From the NCBI GenBank assembly GCA_036784855.1, contig JAZDSV010000029.1:124001-188000 (forward strand): a DNA stretch of 64,000 nt, written 5' to 3'. The position numbers and the translations under genes were made by a program. Below, in pieces: positions 1 to 10,053 of the stretch (position 1 is the stretch's first letter; the number at the start of each line of letters is the position of its first letter). This stretch comes from Aphelidium insulamus (lineage: Eukaryota; Aphelidiomycota; Aphelidea; Aphelidiaceae). Under the pieces are notes generated by a model, which saw only the letters and a list, made by a program, of their open reading frames with translations, was not told where the DNA came from and did not search any database.

Positions 1-2108
1 GTGACGGTCACAGAGTATTGGTGGGTGAGCATGTCTTGTGCATACGATTTACGTTAACACTACGATTTCATGTTAACACTAATGCAGCTATTTTCACAAA
101 TGACGGCAATGCTCGACATTCTTCAAGACTATTTGCAGTATCGAGGATATTCATACGAGCGATTAGGTAGCGTTTGACCATGTAGGACTACTAAGAATTC
201 ATGTGACTAGATGGGTCCATCCGCAGTGAGGAGCGCTTCTTGGCGGTAAAGAACTTCACCAATAGCGACTCTGATACTTTTGTTTTTCTACTTAGTACTC
301 GAGCTGGTGGAGTCGGACTCAATTTAGGTAAATACACCTCTTTCGGCACTTATTCTGACGTTGTTCATAGCGCAAGCCGACACCGTCATATTCTATGATA
401 GCGGTATATCCTTAACTCGGTGTTTGTATGTGTTAATAGTTGTAGATTTCAACCCACAAATGGACTTGCAAGCTGCGGTAAGGTCATCGTATGATATACC
501 AATGCCGTGACTGATGAGCAGTCCCGGGCGCATCGCATTGGACAGAGTAAGCCAGTGCTTATTGTGCGACTGGTAGTTCGTGGCACGATGGAAGAACTCA
601 TCATCAAGTTAGTGAGACTAGATGGATTATCATGCTGATGGATATAGGCGTGCCGAACACAAGCTAAAACTAAGCCTTGATGTATTGAAAAGTGGCGCGT
701 TTACTGGCAATGACTCGGTGCTGGGCCCTTCTGTATCTGACAGGCAAAATGACGAATTGCGATTCAAATCCACAAACGAACTGGCCGGTATATTAAAGTA
801 TGGTCTGGGGGATTTGATGGCGGATGACGAGGGAACCATTGAAGATCAAGACCTTGCTCAAATACTGGCGTTGCGTGATGGGGACAATAGCACTGAGTCG
901 AGTGCCGTGAAATTTGATGACGATAAAGACAATGTCCCAGATTCGATCTATACATATGGCGGCGTCGATTACTCCAAAGTCAGTAGCGGCTGATTGCGGC
1001 TAAATTATTGACATTGATTATCGCATAGAAAATTGAGCGCGACTCGGAAGCATTGCAGCGCTTTCAACAATCCATAGTTGCCAGTTCCGATCTCAGTGGT
1101 AGTCGCAAACGTAAAGCAATGAATGATCCCGCAACGGGTGATTACTACGAGCAGTTGGAGCTGCAGGAGCAACTGGCAAAGCAAAAACGCGACGCTGAAC
1201 GCCGCGAGAAATTAGCGATGCTCTGGCTCGAGAATGCCTACGCATCATTGAAGATTGAAGCGGTTAAACCGGATGCTGACGCACCTCCACCGCCGGAGCG
1301 CCGTATCCGCTTTGTCGTCGGAGATGTTTCCAAGCCAGACATGGTTGCTGCAGGCGGGAAACACGCTGTCATAGTGCACTGCGTTGACAATTCTGGCATG
1401 TGGAGTGCCGGAGGCGTTTTTGGTGCACTCGGATGGCTATCTCCGGCCATTGCCCAGTCGTACAGCATGGCACATCGAATGAAGGACTTGGCGATCGGCG
1501 ATTGTCACATGGTCGATGTGCCAAGCGCAGATTACTGTGCTCACACTGCCACATGCGATACGAACGACATTAAGATAAGCGTCGCGCTAATTGTAGCTCA
1601 GCGGCGTTCAAAGTCCGGCAGCGTGTCTGGTATCGACTTTAGTGCACTGGAAAAGGGTCTTTACGCATTGTCGCAGTATTGCGTCGCACATTCTGTATCG
1701 GCACACATGCCTCGCCTCGGCCAGTCCACGCCGGATTTTGACTGGTACCGCACCGAAAAGATTATCGCCAAGACTCTGATCGCGGCTGGTGTACCAGTGT
1801 ATGTGTACTACTTTCGTCGATCCAACAAACCGCGCGGCTGGGCAGATTCGCGGCTTTTGCACTCCGACAGTGACGACAATAACGAGGACACTTCCAACGA
1901 ATCCGAGCAAGATGAGGAAGAGGATAAGGAAACGATGGAGCTGTCGGACGAAGACTCTCGGGAAGATAGCTCTGCGCAAGGCGACGAGGAAAAAATGGAG
2001 GAAACCGAAGACGATATCTCACAGCCGTCTGTCAATGAAGCAATCTCAGCTTTGTCTCATGATTCACATCAGCACGCTGCGGTCAAAACTGAACCTGATA
2101 CCAAATGA
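1..2108 (+). CDS. CHD1L: ALC1/CHD1L-type chromatin remodeler, 5' end outside window
   Basis: Only the 3' part of the gene is present. Joining exons across short introns (167-210, 328-370, 404-445, 478-521, 608-647, 979-1028) gives a SNF2 helicase C-lobe: [35 protein letters not shown] (motif V), [13 protein letters not shown] and RAHRIGQSK (motif VI). A charged helical linker (about 1029-1260) follows, then a macro domain (about 1290-1840) with [22 protein letters not shown] and MPRLGQS, the order typical of ALC1/CHD1L. In that family the macro domain binds poly-ADP-ribose and releases autoinhibition of the nucleosome-sliding motor at DNA breaks, so a PARP pathway is implied. The last 80 residues are very acidic and Ser-rich. 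Stop TGA at 2106-2108; AATAAA at 2228-2233 is a likely poly(A) signal. Confidence 0.93.
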
Positions 2109-2457
2109 TTTATTCTGTTGTTAACCGGAGCCTGGCTTTCTGCTGCGGACAGCTGATCGCGAAGACCGCCTGACGCCCGCAGTCGAGCCGAGGTAGTCTG
2201 ACAACACGACAGCGGCTACATTGCATAAATAAATAATGTCGCACATTAATCTGAAATACAATAAATCGCACCTGTGGTCGTCGAAGACCCCTTCAACGGA
2301 ATTCTTTCTCTGCTGCGCAAATCACTCTCCGTCCACAGGTCGATCTCGTGCCCTTGAGCGCTCCATCGGTGCACAAACAGTTTGTAACAGGACCACAGCA
2401 CGAACCAGGTTTTGCCGGGGCTCAGAACCGCTGCCCAGATACCGTAGCAGAACCTAT

Positions 2458-4777
2458 TTAGTTGGCGATAAGTGCATACATATGAATATTTTTAATACAT
2501 TCATACCCGATGAAGAAAATATTAACGAATTGATAGAAAACAACCACGGCCACCATGAGTCGCACAGACAGACGGCGGTGCAGCGGGTCCTGGCGACGGT
2601 TATGTCGATGCGGAAAATACACCTGATTCTTGGCTGGTTCGGTGGAGGGCCGTGGTGCGTACAACTGTTCCGCTGGAGTGATGCAAAACGACAAGTAGAT
2701 AACCATGGGGCCAAACAGGTAGATCAATTCAAACAGTCCAAACAGCCACGTGTCCACCATTGGGATCCATTTGTGCTCAACGTACACGCCATACAGATAA
2801 AACGATCCAAGAGCGTCCAGCAGAGTGGTGCCGGCAGTCAGACGGTCCAAAGGGATCAATTCGCCAATAAAGTACGGTCCAATGATCACATACAACCCAT
2901 AGGCGTACAGCGGATAGAAAGTGTGCGGCACCGACGCCAATGTGACTAGTCTGAACAGCGTCGCGTGGCAAAAATAGACGAAATCCGCTTGGACTGCCTG
3001 TATCCACAACATGATGCGCTGTACGATTCCAGAAACAGATGCAAGCCGTGGCAGCAATATTAAGAATGAGTTACACTATTCAGCTAATAAAACATAATCA
3101 GCAAACATACACCGCCGTGAAAGCGCGCAGACATGATGTAACCGCCAGCACCAATGTCGAGGTTCATGCGCCGGCCATCGACACGAAATGTACTTTGCTT
3201 ACTGCTCACCAGACCATTGTCATTGGTCACCGTGATTTCAAGTACGTGCGGCCGCCCATCGTTGTACAGCAATGGATTCCAGCGAGTAGCATAGAGCGGC
3301 AGATAGCCGTCCTTGTGTCCTTTTACCCGTCCAACAAACTTTACGGCATTCATGAGCGGCACTCCGTCAATTGACACGGCGGTAGAAGCCACAGGCGTAT
3401 TGCCAAACGCAAGCCACCGGATGTGACTGCTCTTGGCTATGCGGTGCAAAGGTTCGTGGGCAGGCACGGCGTACCGAGCATCTTTCGGGTTGGTGATGAC
3501 GATGAGTGGAGCAGCGCTGTTGTTCACGGAGCCCTCGTTGAATGAGATCAAATCGTGATCAACGGCCACCACTCGGTACTGCCCATTCTCCTTCATATCG
3601 GCCAGTTCCAGTTCGAGAAACTGCTCCGGATGGTGCGCATGCAATACGTTGCCAAGTCCTGTTAAGCACATAAGTGTAATGTATACAACTGAAAGCAATT
3701 AATACGTCAACTATAAGAGCAACTATCAATAGACAGTACATACGTACCACCAGCAAGCTTGTGCAAATGCCCGCAGAGAAACAAACTAAACTGAGACGCA
3801 AGCTGACTGAACCCCACGCCATCACTGGTGTACCCGGTCATGGTTGTGCTGATGGGATAGTGCGACATGACAAAGGTGTGATTGCTGCGCGCGGCATGCT
3901 TGCTAAGCTGCGACTGCAGAAAGTCCATATCCGCCGTATCAAAGTAGCCAAAAAAGTTGAATGGGCGTCCCGGTCCGTAAACGGGGCTACAGTAATATAA
4001 GTGTAGTTCAGTCAGTGAAGAAGAGTCATTAACAAGGGGTGATAAGCAGTACTCGGCACACCAACGTGGAAGCACATGCATAGAAGAGAAATACATAAGC
4101 AACGATAAGACGCACCAGGCATCAACGCCAATGAAAGAGTAGGAGCCGTACGGCCGCTCAAAGACGAAGCCGTACCGATCCTCCTTGGTGGCGGAAAAGT
4201 TGCGAAAGTAGTTCTCGGCGCTGTCCCAGCCAGACACCGCAAAACAGTCATGGTTACCGCGCTGGTCCCACCAGAAGCCGGCCGGCCTATCCAGCACACC
4301 GTACTCGCGCAGAATCGCCTCATAGGCGCGCCACTCGTCCAGGAACTGATGTGAGCCCCAGCGCTTCTTTTCCTTGGCGTCCGTCAGGTCTGCACCGAAT
4401 GTTGATATGCATGTACTGTATATATAGACCCCATATGTACCACCAGTGACCACGACAAACTCGGGCGCCACGGCGGGCAGGATGTCGCGCAGGAAGCGCC
4501 GCAGATTGCCCAGATGGCCGTGCTTGTGGTGGCTGACGTGCAGGTCCGATATCTGGGCAAAGTAAAAGATGTTGTCGGAACCGTCCCCAGGTGGTGCCAG
4601 TGCATCTCGGTGGCTGTCTAGCTGGGCCCGCGGTGTCCCGGTGCCAGCTGCAGCATAGCCGGCAGCCGCTGGCCGCACAGCGTTCAGACTGGCCACGGCG
4701 TCCGGATAGATGCGCAGCGCGGCCCACAGCCAGCACGCCACGGACAGCGGCAGCAGCGCCCACGACAATGTGCCCAT
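2458..4777 (-). CDS. TMEM62: TMEM62-like membrane metallophosphoesterase
   Basis: The predicted protein of about 670 residues has an N-terminal signal-anchor (GTLSWALLPLSVACWLWAAL), then a calcineurin-like phosphoesterase domain with AQISDLHVSHHKHG, VVVTGDLTDA (made by splicing out 4390-4440), QRGNHDCF, FVMSHYPIS and LCGHLHKLAGG. These supply the metal-ligand Asp, Asn and His residues of the fold. A beta-sandwich-like stretch (DHDLISF, VITNPKDARY, HIRWLAF) and several C-terminal membrane helices follow, which is the TMEM62 architecture. Four introns: 4390-4440, 3987-4115, 3659-3747, 3076-3112. The ATG at 4777 is the first in frame after a CT repeat that separates this gene from its divergent neighbour. 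The biological substrate of the family is not established, so enzyme activity is inferred from motifs only. Confidence 0.9.
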
Positions 4778-4786
4778 GCCGTACAA

Positions 4787-4810
4787 CTCTCTCTCTCTCT
4801 CTCTCTCTCT
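4787..4810. repeat. (CT)12 microsatellite in a divergent promoter
   Basis: A perfect CT/GA dinucleotide run lies 10 bp upstream of the TMEM62-like ATG and about 120 bp before the ATG of the gene on the other strand. A second, interrupted CT run (5126-5151) is in the first intron of that gene. Polypyrimidine runs of this kind can act as GAGA-type promoter elements, but here that is only a possibility. Confidence 0.85.
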
Positions 4811-4933
4811 GTATGGCTATAGGGGTGTGCCGAAACAGCAGAGCTGCGGAGAGAGAAAGGGAGCAAATAAGGCACCGAGCGGGCGACCCCTCCAAGGCCC
4901 CCTGGCGCCCCGAATATATATACAACGCTTGAT

Positions 4934-5976
4934 ATGCAGCCAGAGCCGCCCTCGCCGCCGCCGTCGCCGTGTGTGCCACCACCACCGCCACCCGTACACG
5001 ATCTGGACGCGTTGGTGGAGGCGCTGGAACGCGATTTGGACAGCGCCTCGGTGGGCGAGTACTCGGCGCTGACGGTCCGCGTGGATCAGCTGGAATCTCT
5101 GGTGCGTGCGTGCCGCGTGTCTATGCTCTCTCTCTCTCTCTATCTCTCTCTGTGAGTGTGTACTCATCCCGGCTGGCAGCTGTCCGAGTGCACCGTGTCG
5201 CTGAGAACCGTGTCGCCGGCGTGCAGTGCGCCACCCGCCGTGGAAGACGCTGCCCTGCTGCAGATACGCGTCCGCCTACGCAAGCTCCGATTCCGCATTG
5301 TACGTGTACAGAGTGTGCATATGCCGTCTCTTACACCTCCTCAACAACCACACAGGTCGCACTGGCACACCGGCAACACCCGCGGCTGACACCCGCACCG
5401 GCCGGCAGTCCGCAGTACATTGCCGACATGGCACCGTCGCGCACCGATCTCAATGGGTCAGTCACACGGCTCTCGGCATCCGTGGACATGGACGGTGGTG
5501 GTGGTGGAGATTCCCTGCCAGCAGATACGGCTGGCAACTTTAACCACGTATCGCCAGCAATGCCGCCCACACCGCCGCCGCCACCTGCTGCACCGGCGCC
5601 GCCCATCCCGGCCGCTCACGCCGTGTCACTGCTGTCCAAGCACATAGACGCGCGCCCATCACTCTCCTCGCCGGCCAAGGGTGATGCGAGCGATCTCTGC
5701 CACGACATGCTGGCAATGGACACTCTGCCGCAGCGGCACCGCTATCGTCAACAGCAGCAACAGCTACATTTGAATGAGCACCGATATCCCGACGACGACA
5801 ACATAGATCAGCTGTGCCGACCCACGGCTGCCAAGGCCGAAGCCGCACTCAGACATGTAGTGGCCAGGCGGAGACGTATATACTGGTCAATGTTGGCGCT
5901 GGTGGTTGTGGCGGTGCTGGGCACCTGTGCCGTCTGTGTCATCACTGCCGAGGTGGGCAATGGCGGCAAGACTTAA
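4934..5976 (+). CDS. Tail-anchored membrane protein, family not recognised
   Basis: Three exons (4934-5101, 5180-5299, 5356-5976) encode 302 residues. The N-terminus is Pro-rich, followed by a predicted helix (DLDALVEALERDLDSA, then RVDQLESL) that could form a coiled coil. The middle is low complexity (poly-Pro, poly-Gly, poly-Gln). The protein ends with a basic stop-transfer (ARRRRIYW), one hydrophobic helix of about 22 residues and only about ten residues after it, which is the layout of a tail-anchored protein. It could be a divergent SNARE-like or organelle-receptor protein, but no SNARE heptad layer is evident and I do not assign a family. The start is the first ATG downstream of an AT-rich stretch (4914-4933). 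Confidence 0.7.
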
Positions 5977-6094
5977 TAGAGAGGATGGCATAGTAAGTAA
6001 GATCATTAAGCATGAAGTATGTATGCAGCTCGCCAAAAATATATCATAACAAAATGCGACAGTATAGCGGTAATAAACCTCTCCAGCAGAAGAT

Positions 6095-7072
6095 TTAGCA
6101 TAACACGTGTATTACTTGGACTGTCGCGCTATACTTTGGAAACTGGCGATGGAGCTTTGCCGGTACTTGCCATTCGCTTGAAATTGAAGGGAGCAAGTTG
6201 TCGCTCAAGCTACACGCCACCGTTAGCTTCTGTCGTTGCGAACACGTACATACATAGACACACTTACCAGAAATGGCATAATGATGGCGACAGACAGTGA
6301 TAAATAAGCAAGATTAAGAGCTGCGTTGTTAGATGGCGGCACAGGTCGCGAATCCGAAAGATTATAAATTACGCTCAGCAGCAACATGAAGCCAAATACG
6401 ATGAACGAGCCCAGTGTCAAGATAACTGATATCGCGACGACAGCGTCACTATTGTTCGTGTTTCTCTTGCAATGGAGATACTGAAATCCTGCTAGTGCCG
6501 ATGCAAGCCACGGATTTGTATACCACACCACAATGCGCAACCCGTCATTCATGAAGGAAGCTTCCACTGCGATGCAAAATGCCACGGTGGCCGCAAGAAT
6601 CACCACAGCTGCTACCAAGTGGAGCCCAATACCTAGCGATTGCTGTGGTTGATGCTTCAAGAGGTTTTGGCGCAGTGTCGTGCAACCTAGAAGAGGATTA
6701 CTCGAAAGACGTTACAGTTATGTATCCATACACGACACACACACACTGATACATAGAGACACGTGCGCACACAGACATTCATACACAGTGTCACATACGC
6801 TGCACTAGCAAGACCATGGTGACCACCAGGAGCGCACCAGACGCGCACAGAGAATAGGTACGCTCATTCTGAATGCTGCGATCTTCCAGCAGAAACACCA
6901 AGGCAATATTGATTGCTGCCAGGAGCGCTGGGAAGATGATCAAGCCGTCGTCGGCATCGGAAACGCGGCGACAATTTTCTGCCACACGCACAAGTAGAGC
7001 CACCGACAACATCACACATACTGCCGTCGATAAGATGGCAGCTTCACCGAGATTTACAATCCAGTAGGCCAT
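6095..7072 (-). CDS. Seven-helix membrane protein, possibly GPCR-like
   Basis: Three exons (7072-6799, 6686-6268, 6229-6095) encode 275 residues. Hydrophobic segments are visible at AAILSTAVCVMLSVALLV, LIIFPALLAAINIALVFLL, CASGALLVVTMVLLV, LHLVAAVVILAATVAFCIAV, a region around YTNPWLASALAG, ISVILTLGSFIVFGFMLLL and LAYLSLSVAIIMPFL, giving about seven membrane helices and a short hydrophilic tail. That resembles a G-protein-coupled receptor, but I see no diagnostic motif such as DRY or NPxxY, so the class is open. The intron at 6687-6798 is rich in CA repeats. The start ATG at 7072 begins just before the first helix, and there is no cleavable signal peptide. Confidence 0.65.
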
Positions 7073-7147
7073 GGTGTATGAACTGGTGAAACGTGAATCA
7101 ATTTTCTAAGCCACCTGGTTTGGTTCAAAATCCCAATATTCTACCAG

Positions 7148-7896
7148 CGACATCAGGCGGAATTAGCAGCACTCGTGGCAGCTTTGCGTCGCGCTGCTGC
7201 AGAAAAGTGTCATTGACCGGTTGTTATGTGGTGTCAGGATCGAGCTACAGTGCAAAGTCTTTGCCACCTGGCAGTCAGCAAGTCACCACTGGCACACCAG
7301 TTGAATCAGCTGTTGTGCACACTAACACAGGAAGTCACGGTCCACTGGCTTCCTCATATGCCGCACCATGCTACTCCAGCAAATGCTGCTTATGCCGCCG
7401 CCCGGGTAGCAGCCACTGACCACGCAGTGCCGCTTTTTGATCTGCATGAAGGCATCCGACTGAATGATGCCAAGCGTAGTATACAACGCCATGCTTGGCG
7501 GCAACATCAAGCCAAGTTCAGACAGAGGAAAAGCTGAACGAGTCATCGCTGTACTATGATGACATTCTCTCGGCCCCGGCTCTCTTACAGCGTCTGCATG
7601 CTGGCCGCACTAGACGACAGTCGAGCGTTCTTACTCAGCTCCGTTCCGGCTACTACCCAACATTTTCTGTGCTAAAACGACTGCGACTCACAGACTGTGC
7701 CGACTGTCGATAATGTGGTACGCGTGATGACATTGCCCACCGCGTCCGACATTGTCTGTCTCGACAGGCGGAACGTGCTCAACTCCGTGACAACCTGGCT
7801 CAACTCGGCATATTCACGCTGGAGCTGCGTCTGATACTACAACATCCACAAGCGGCAGCAGTACTTGCAAACTTTTTCACGCAGTGCGATGGCTGA
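7148..7896 (+). mobile_element. Decayed 3' end of a non-LTR retrotransposon (RNase H and tail)
   Basis: Three broken reading frames can be stitched into the C-terminal part of a jockey/I-type non-LTR polyprotein. Visible are RHQAELAALVAALRRA (RNase H helix with its Glu), VMWCQDRATVQSL, VTVHWLPHMPHH, a basic linker, then VLTQLRSGYYPTFSVLKRL followed by Cys pairs (CADC, later CG and HCL), the usual zinc-knuckle-like tail after RNase H. Premature stops (TGA near 7211, TAA near 7713) and a frameshift near 7520 show that it is dead. No upstream reverse transcriptase remains, as expected for a 5'-truncated copy. Nothing else is recognised between 7073 and 8542; the flanks carry similar short blocks (CCACCTGG followed by a TTGGT motif) near 7120 and 8228. 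Confidence 0.7.
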
Positions 7897-8542
7897 CCAC
7901 ACCGCTTTACTCCGCATGGAGTCCATCACTGTGAACTGAAGTATATTTTGTATATGTCAACACGCACTCGGGCAACCAACGGTGCAACGTCACGACCGAC
8001 CGGTTAGATACGTGTAATGAATAAATCAAATCAAACTTGGTTTGGTCTGCGCTCTTTGGCGTGCACCACTTGCATTGATAAACCTTCTAATGCATAAGAA
8101 GTGCTGCCGCCGTCATTCCGCATGTTGCCGTCATTCCGATGAACGCGTACTCGGGAACAGGACTCTGTAGCCCAAAGCGTAATCAGTGGGTGATGGGAGT
8201 GAGCTGTGTTTGAAACGAAAGTTCAAACCACCTGGGTTGGTCAAATATTGCATTTCGCTGCAGCATTCGTGCCAGTCGTCCAGCTCTTCTTGTTCATGTA
8301 ATTTATATTAAATATTATATCGCGTGTTATCATTGTCTACACACAGAAGGTATGATCTGGTATGAGCTAAAACGCTATCCATCAGAAGACAGACGGCTAC
8401 CTGCTGGCTAATACATAGTAGGCTAACAGTAGGGACCCAGGCATTTCCTATGTAGATGACGCAAAGCGATTACCATTGTGTTGGAACGTTCTATGCGAGA
8501 GCAGATAAGCGGACCGTATGAATATATGTAAATACCTGTTTC

Positions 8543-9745
8543 ATGCAAATATCCGACGATACCGAGTTTGACGGTGCCACGCCGGCACATCTGCTGAACC
8601 AGGTCGCGCTGGCCCGACAGTTTGTGGAAAAGGTCGCTGCCACGCCCCATCGCCGCCTTGTACTTGTCACGGTATGCATGCGTGCATATGTACACTCTAA
8701 GTGCCTCGCTTCACTAATTGCATCATCCCTATGATAGTCGGGCGGGACTACGGTGCCTCTGGAGCGAAACACGGTACGCTTCCTGGACAACTTTAGCCAG
8801 GGCACCCGGGGAGCGGTGTCGGCCGAGTGCTTTCTGCGTGAGACGGTGGCCGAGTACGCGGTGCTGTTTCTGCATCGTCGCGGCAGTCTGCAGCCCTTCT
8901 CACACCAATTCACGGCTGGTGGCGGCAGCCATGAGCAAGGCGAAGCCCCATGGAGCCTGGACTTTTTGGCTGAATCTAGACTGGTGCCCAGTGACGATTG
9001 TAATGCGGCACTTGATGATTCCTCCAGAGTTGTGGCACCGAGTCGTGCAGACACCACCAGTAAACTGTTGAGGGCCGCGGCAGACATGCGTGAAGCCAGA
9101 CGCAACGATCGCCTGATGATGCTTAGTTTTGTGACGGTGCACGACTATCTGTTCTTGCTGCGGGATATATCATGTGCCATTGGACGCGTGCTGGGCCCTC
9201 GTGCCATGTGGTACCTGGCTGCCGCAGTCTCGGACTTTTACATTCCCGTCTCGGAGCTGGTTCGTTGTAAATATTCTAGATACATAAGTACATACAGACG
9301 CAAAAATGATTATAATAGGCCACGCACAAGATACAATCGTCACAATCACCGCGTTTCCAGCTGAACATGGCACCGGTGCCCAAAATGCTTGGTCGTCTTG
9401 TCCGTGACTGGTCTGCTCGGGGATACGTTGTATCATTCAAGTTGGAAACGGATGAGTCGTTGCTTGCCACCAAAGCTACCACTGCACTACTTAATTATGG
9501 TCACCACATGGTCATTGGCAATTTATTGGATAGCCGCAAGCACACCGTAGTACTATTTCGCCCCATCAATGGTACAGTTGCATTATGTTTAACTTGTAGA
9601 CTTTACTTGTCTAGGCAACGCTGCAGATCAAGTGTCGCAGCAAGTGGTCAAAGTGGACAAGAACCAGATCGACACCCACCCCATAGAAGCCATCATTATA
9701 CATGAGCTGTGCCAGTCGCACTCTAATTGGATAGCCGGTCAATAG
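8543..9745 (+). CDS. PPCS: Phosphopantothenate--cysteine ligase (PPCS)
   Basis: Four exons (8543-8671, 8738-9259, 9319-9571, 9615-9745) encode 344 residues, close to the usual length of eukaryotic PPCS. The enzyme joins cysteine to 4'-phosphopantothenate in coenzyme A synthesis in the cytosol. Family signatures are [64 protein letters not shown], the lysine-containing [19 protein letters not shown] and [11 protein letters not shown]. The splice acceptor after 9318 must be used; using the AG at 9360 instead would delete the KIQSS motif, whose lysine is catalytic in bacterial CoaB. The start is the first ATG in frame with the conserved N-terminus. Confidence 0.95.
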
Positions 9746-9807
9746 ACTGTATAATGTGCAATTAAATTGTTGCAGGTTAAGGATGCTCGATGTATGCGAT
9801 TAATTTT

Positions 9808-9842
9808 TACAATGCAATACAATTTGTACAATGCAATACAAT
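9808..9842. repeat. Two tandem copies of a 16-bp unit, period 19
   Basis: TACAATGCAATACAAT occurs at 9808-9823 and again at 9827-9842 in the 308-bp gap between PPCS and the Atos-like gene. The rest of the gap holds no gene that I can see. It presumably contains the PPCS 3' end and the next promoter. Confidence 0.8.
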
Positions 9843-10053
9843 GCGCCTTGACGGTGCATGTGATTGGGCGATCGGGTGCTGCTAGTTTGTCGCAGTTTGT
9901 CGTTGTTTTCTCTTTCGTAGAGTTGTGATAAAATTGCGCGCGCGCGTAAACCATTCGATTAGCAGCGTCGCTTTTCCGCAGACGTGTTATATATACGCAG
10001 ACAGAGATAACAGAGACGTGTTATACAGTGCGGAGCGCAATATACATACACTA

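Noticed and set aside
2236-2949. Long plus-strand open frame opposite TMEM62
   Set aside because: Composition is unlike a protein and it is antisense to conserved membrane helices of TMEM62.
7200-7720. TGA decoding as tryptophan, suggested by a TGA in the retroelement where an aromatic residue is expected
   Set aside because: The element has other stops and frameshifts, and TGA ends clear genes here (CHD1L, RTF1, WDR59, tyrosinase).
9361-9745. Separate gene starting at the methionine near 9367
   Set aside because: It is the C-terminal half of PPCS; correct splicing at 9318 joins it to the upstream part in frame.
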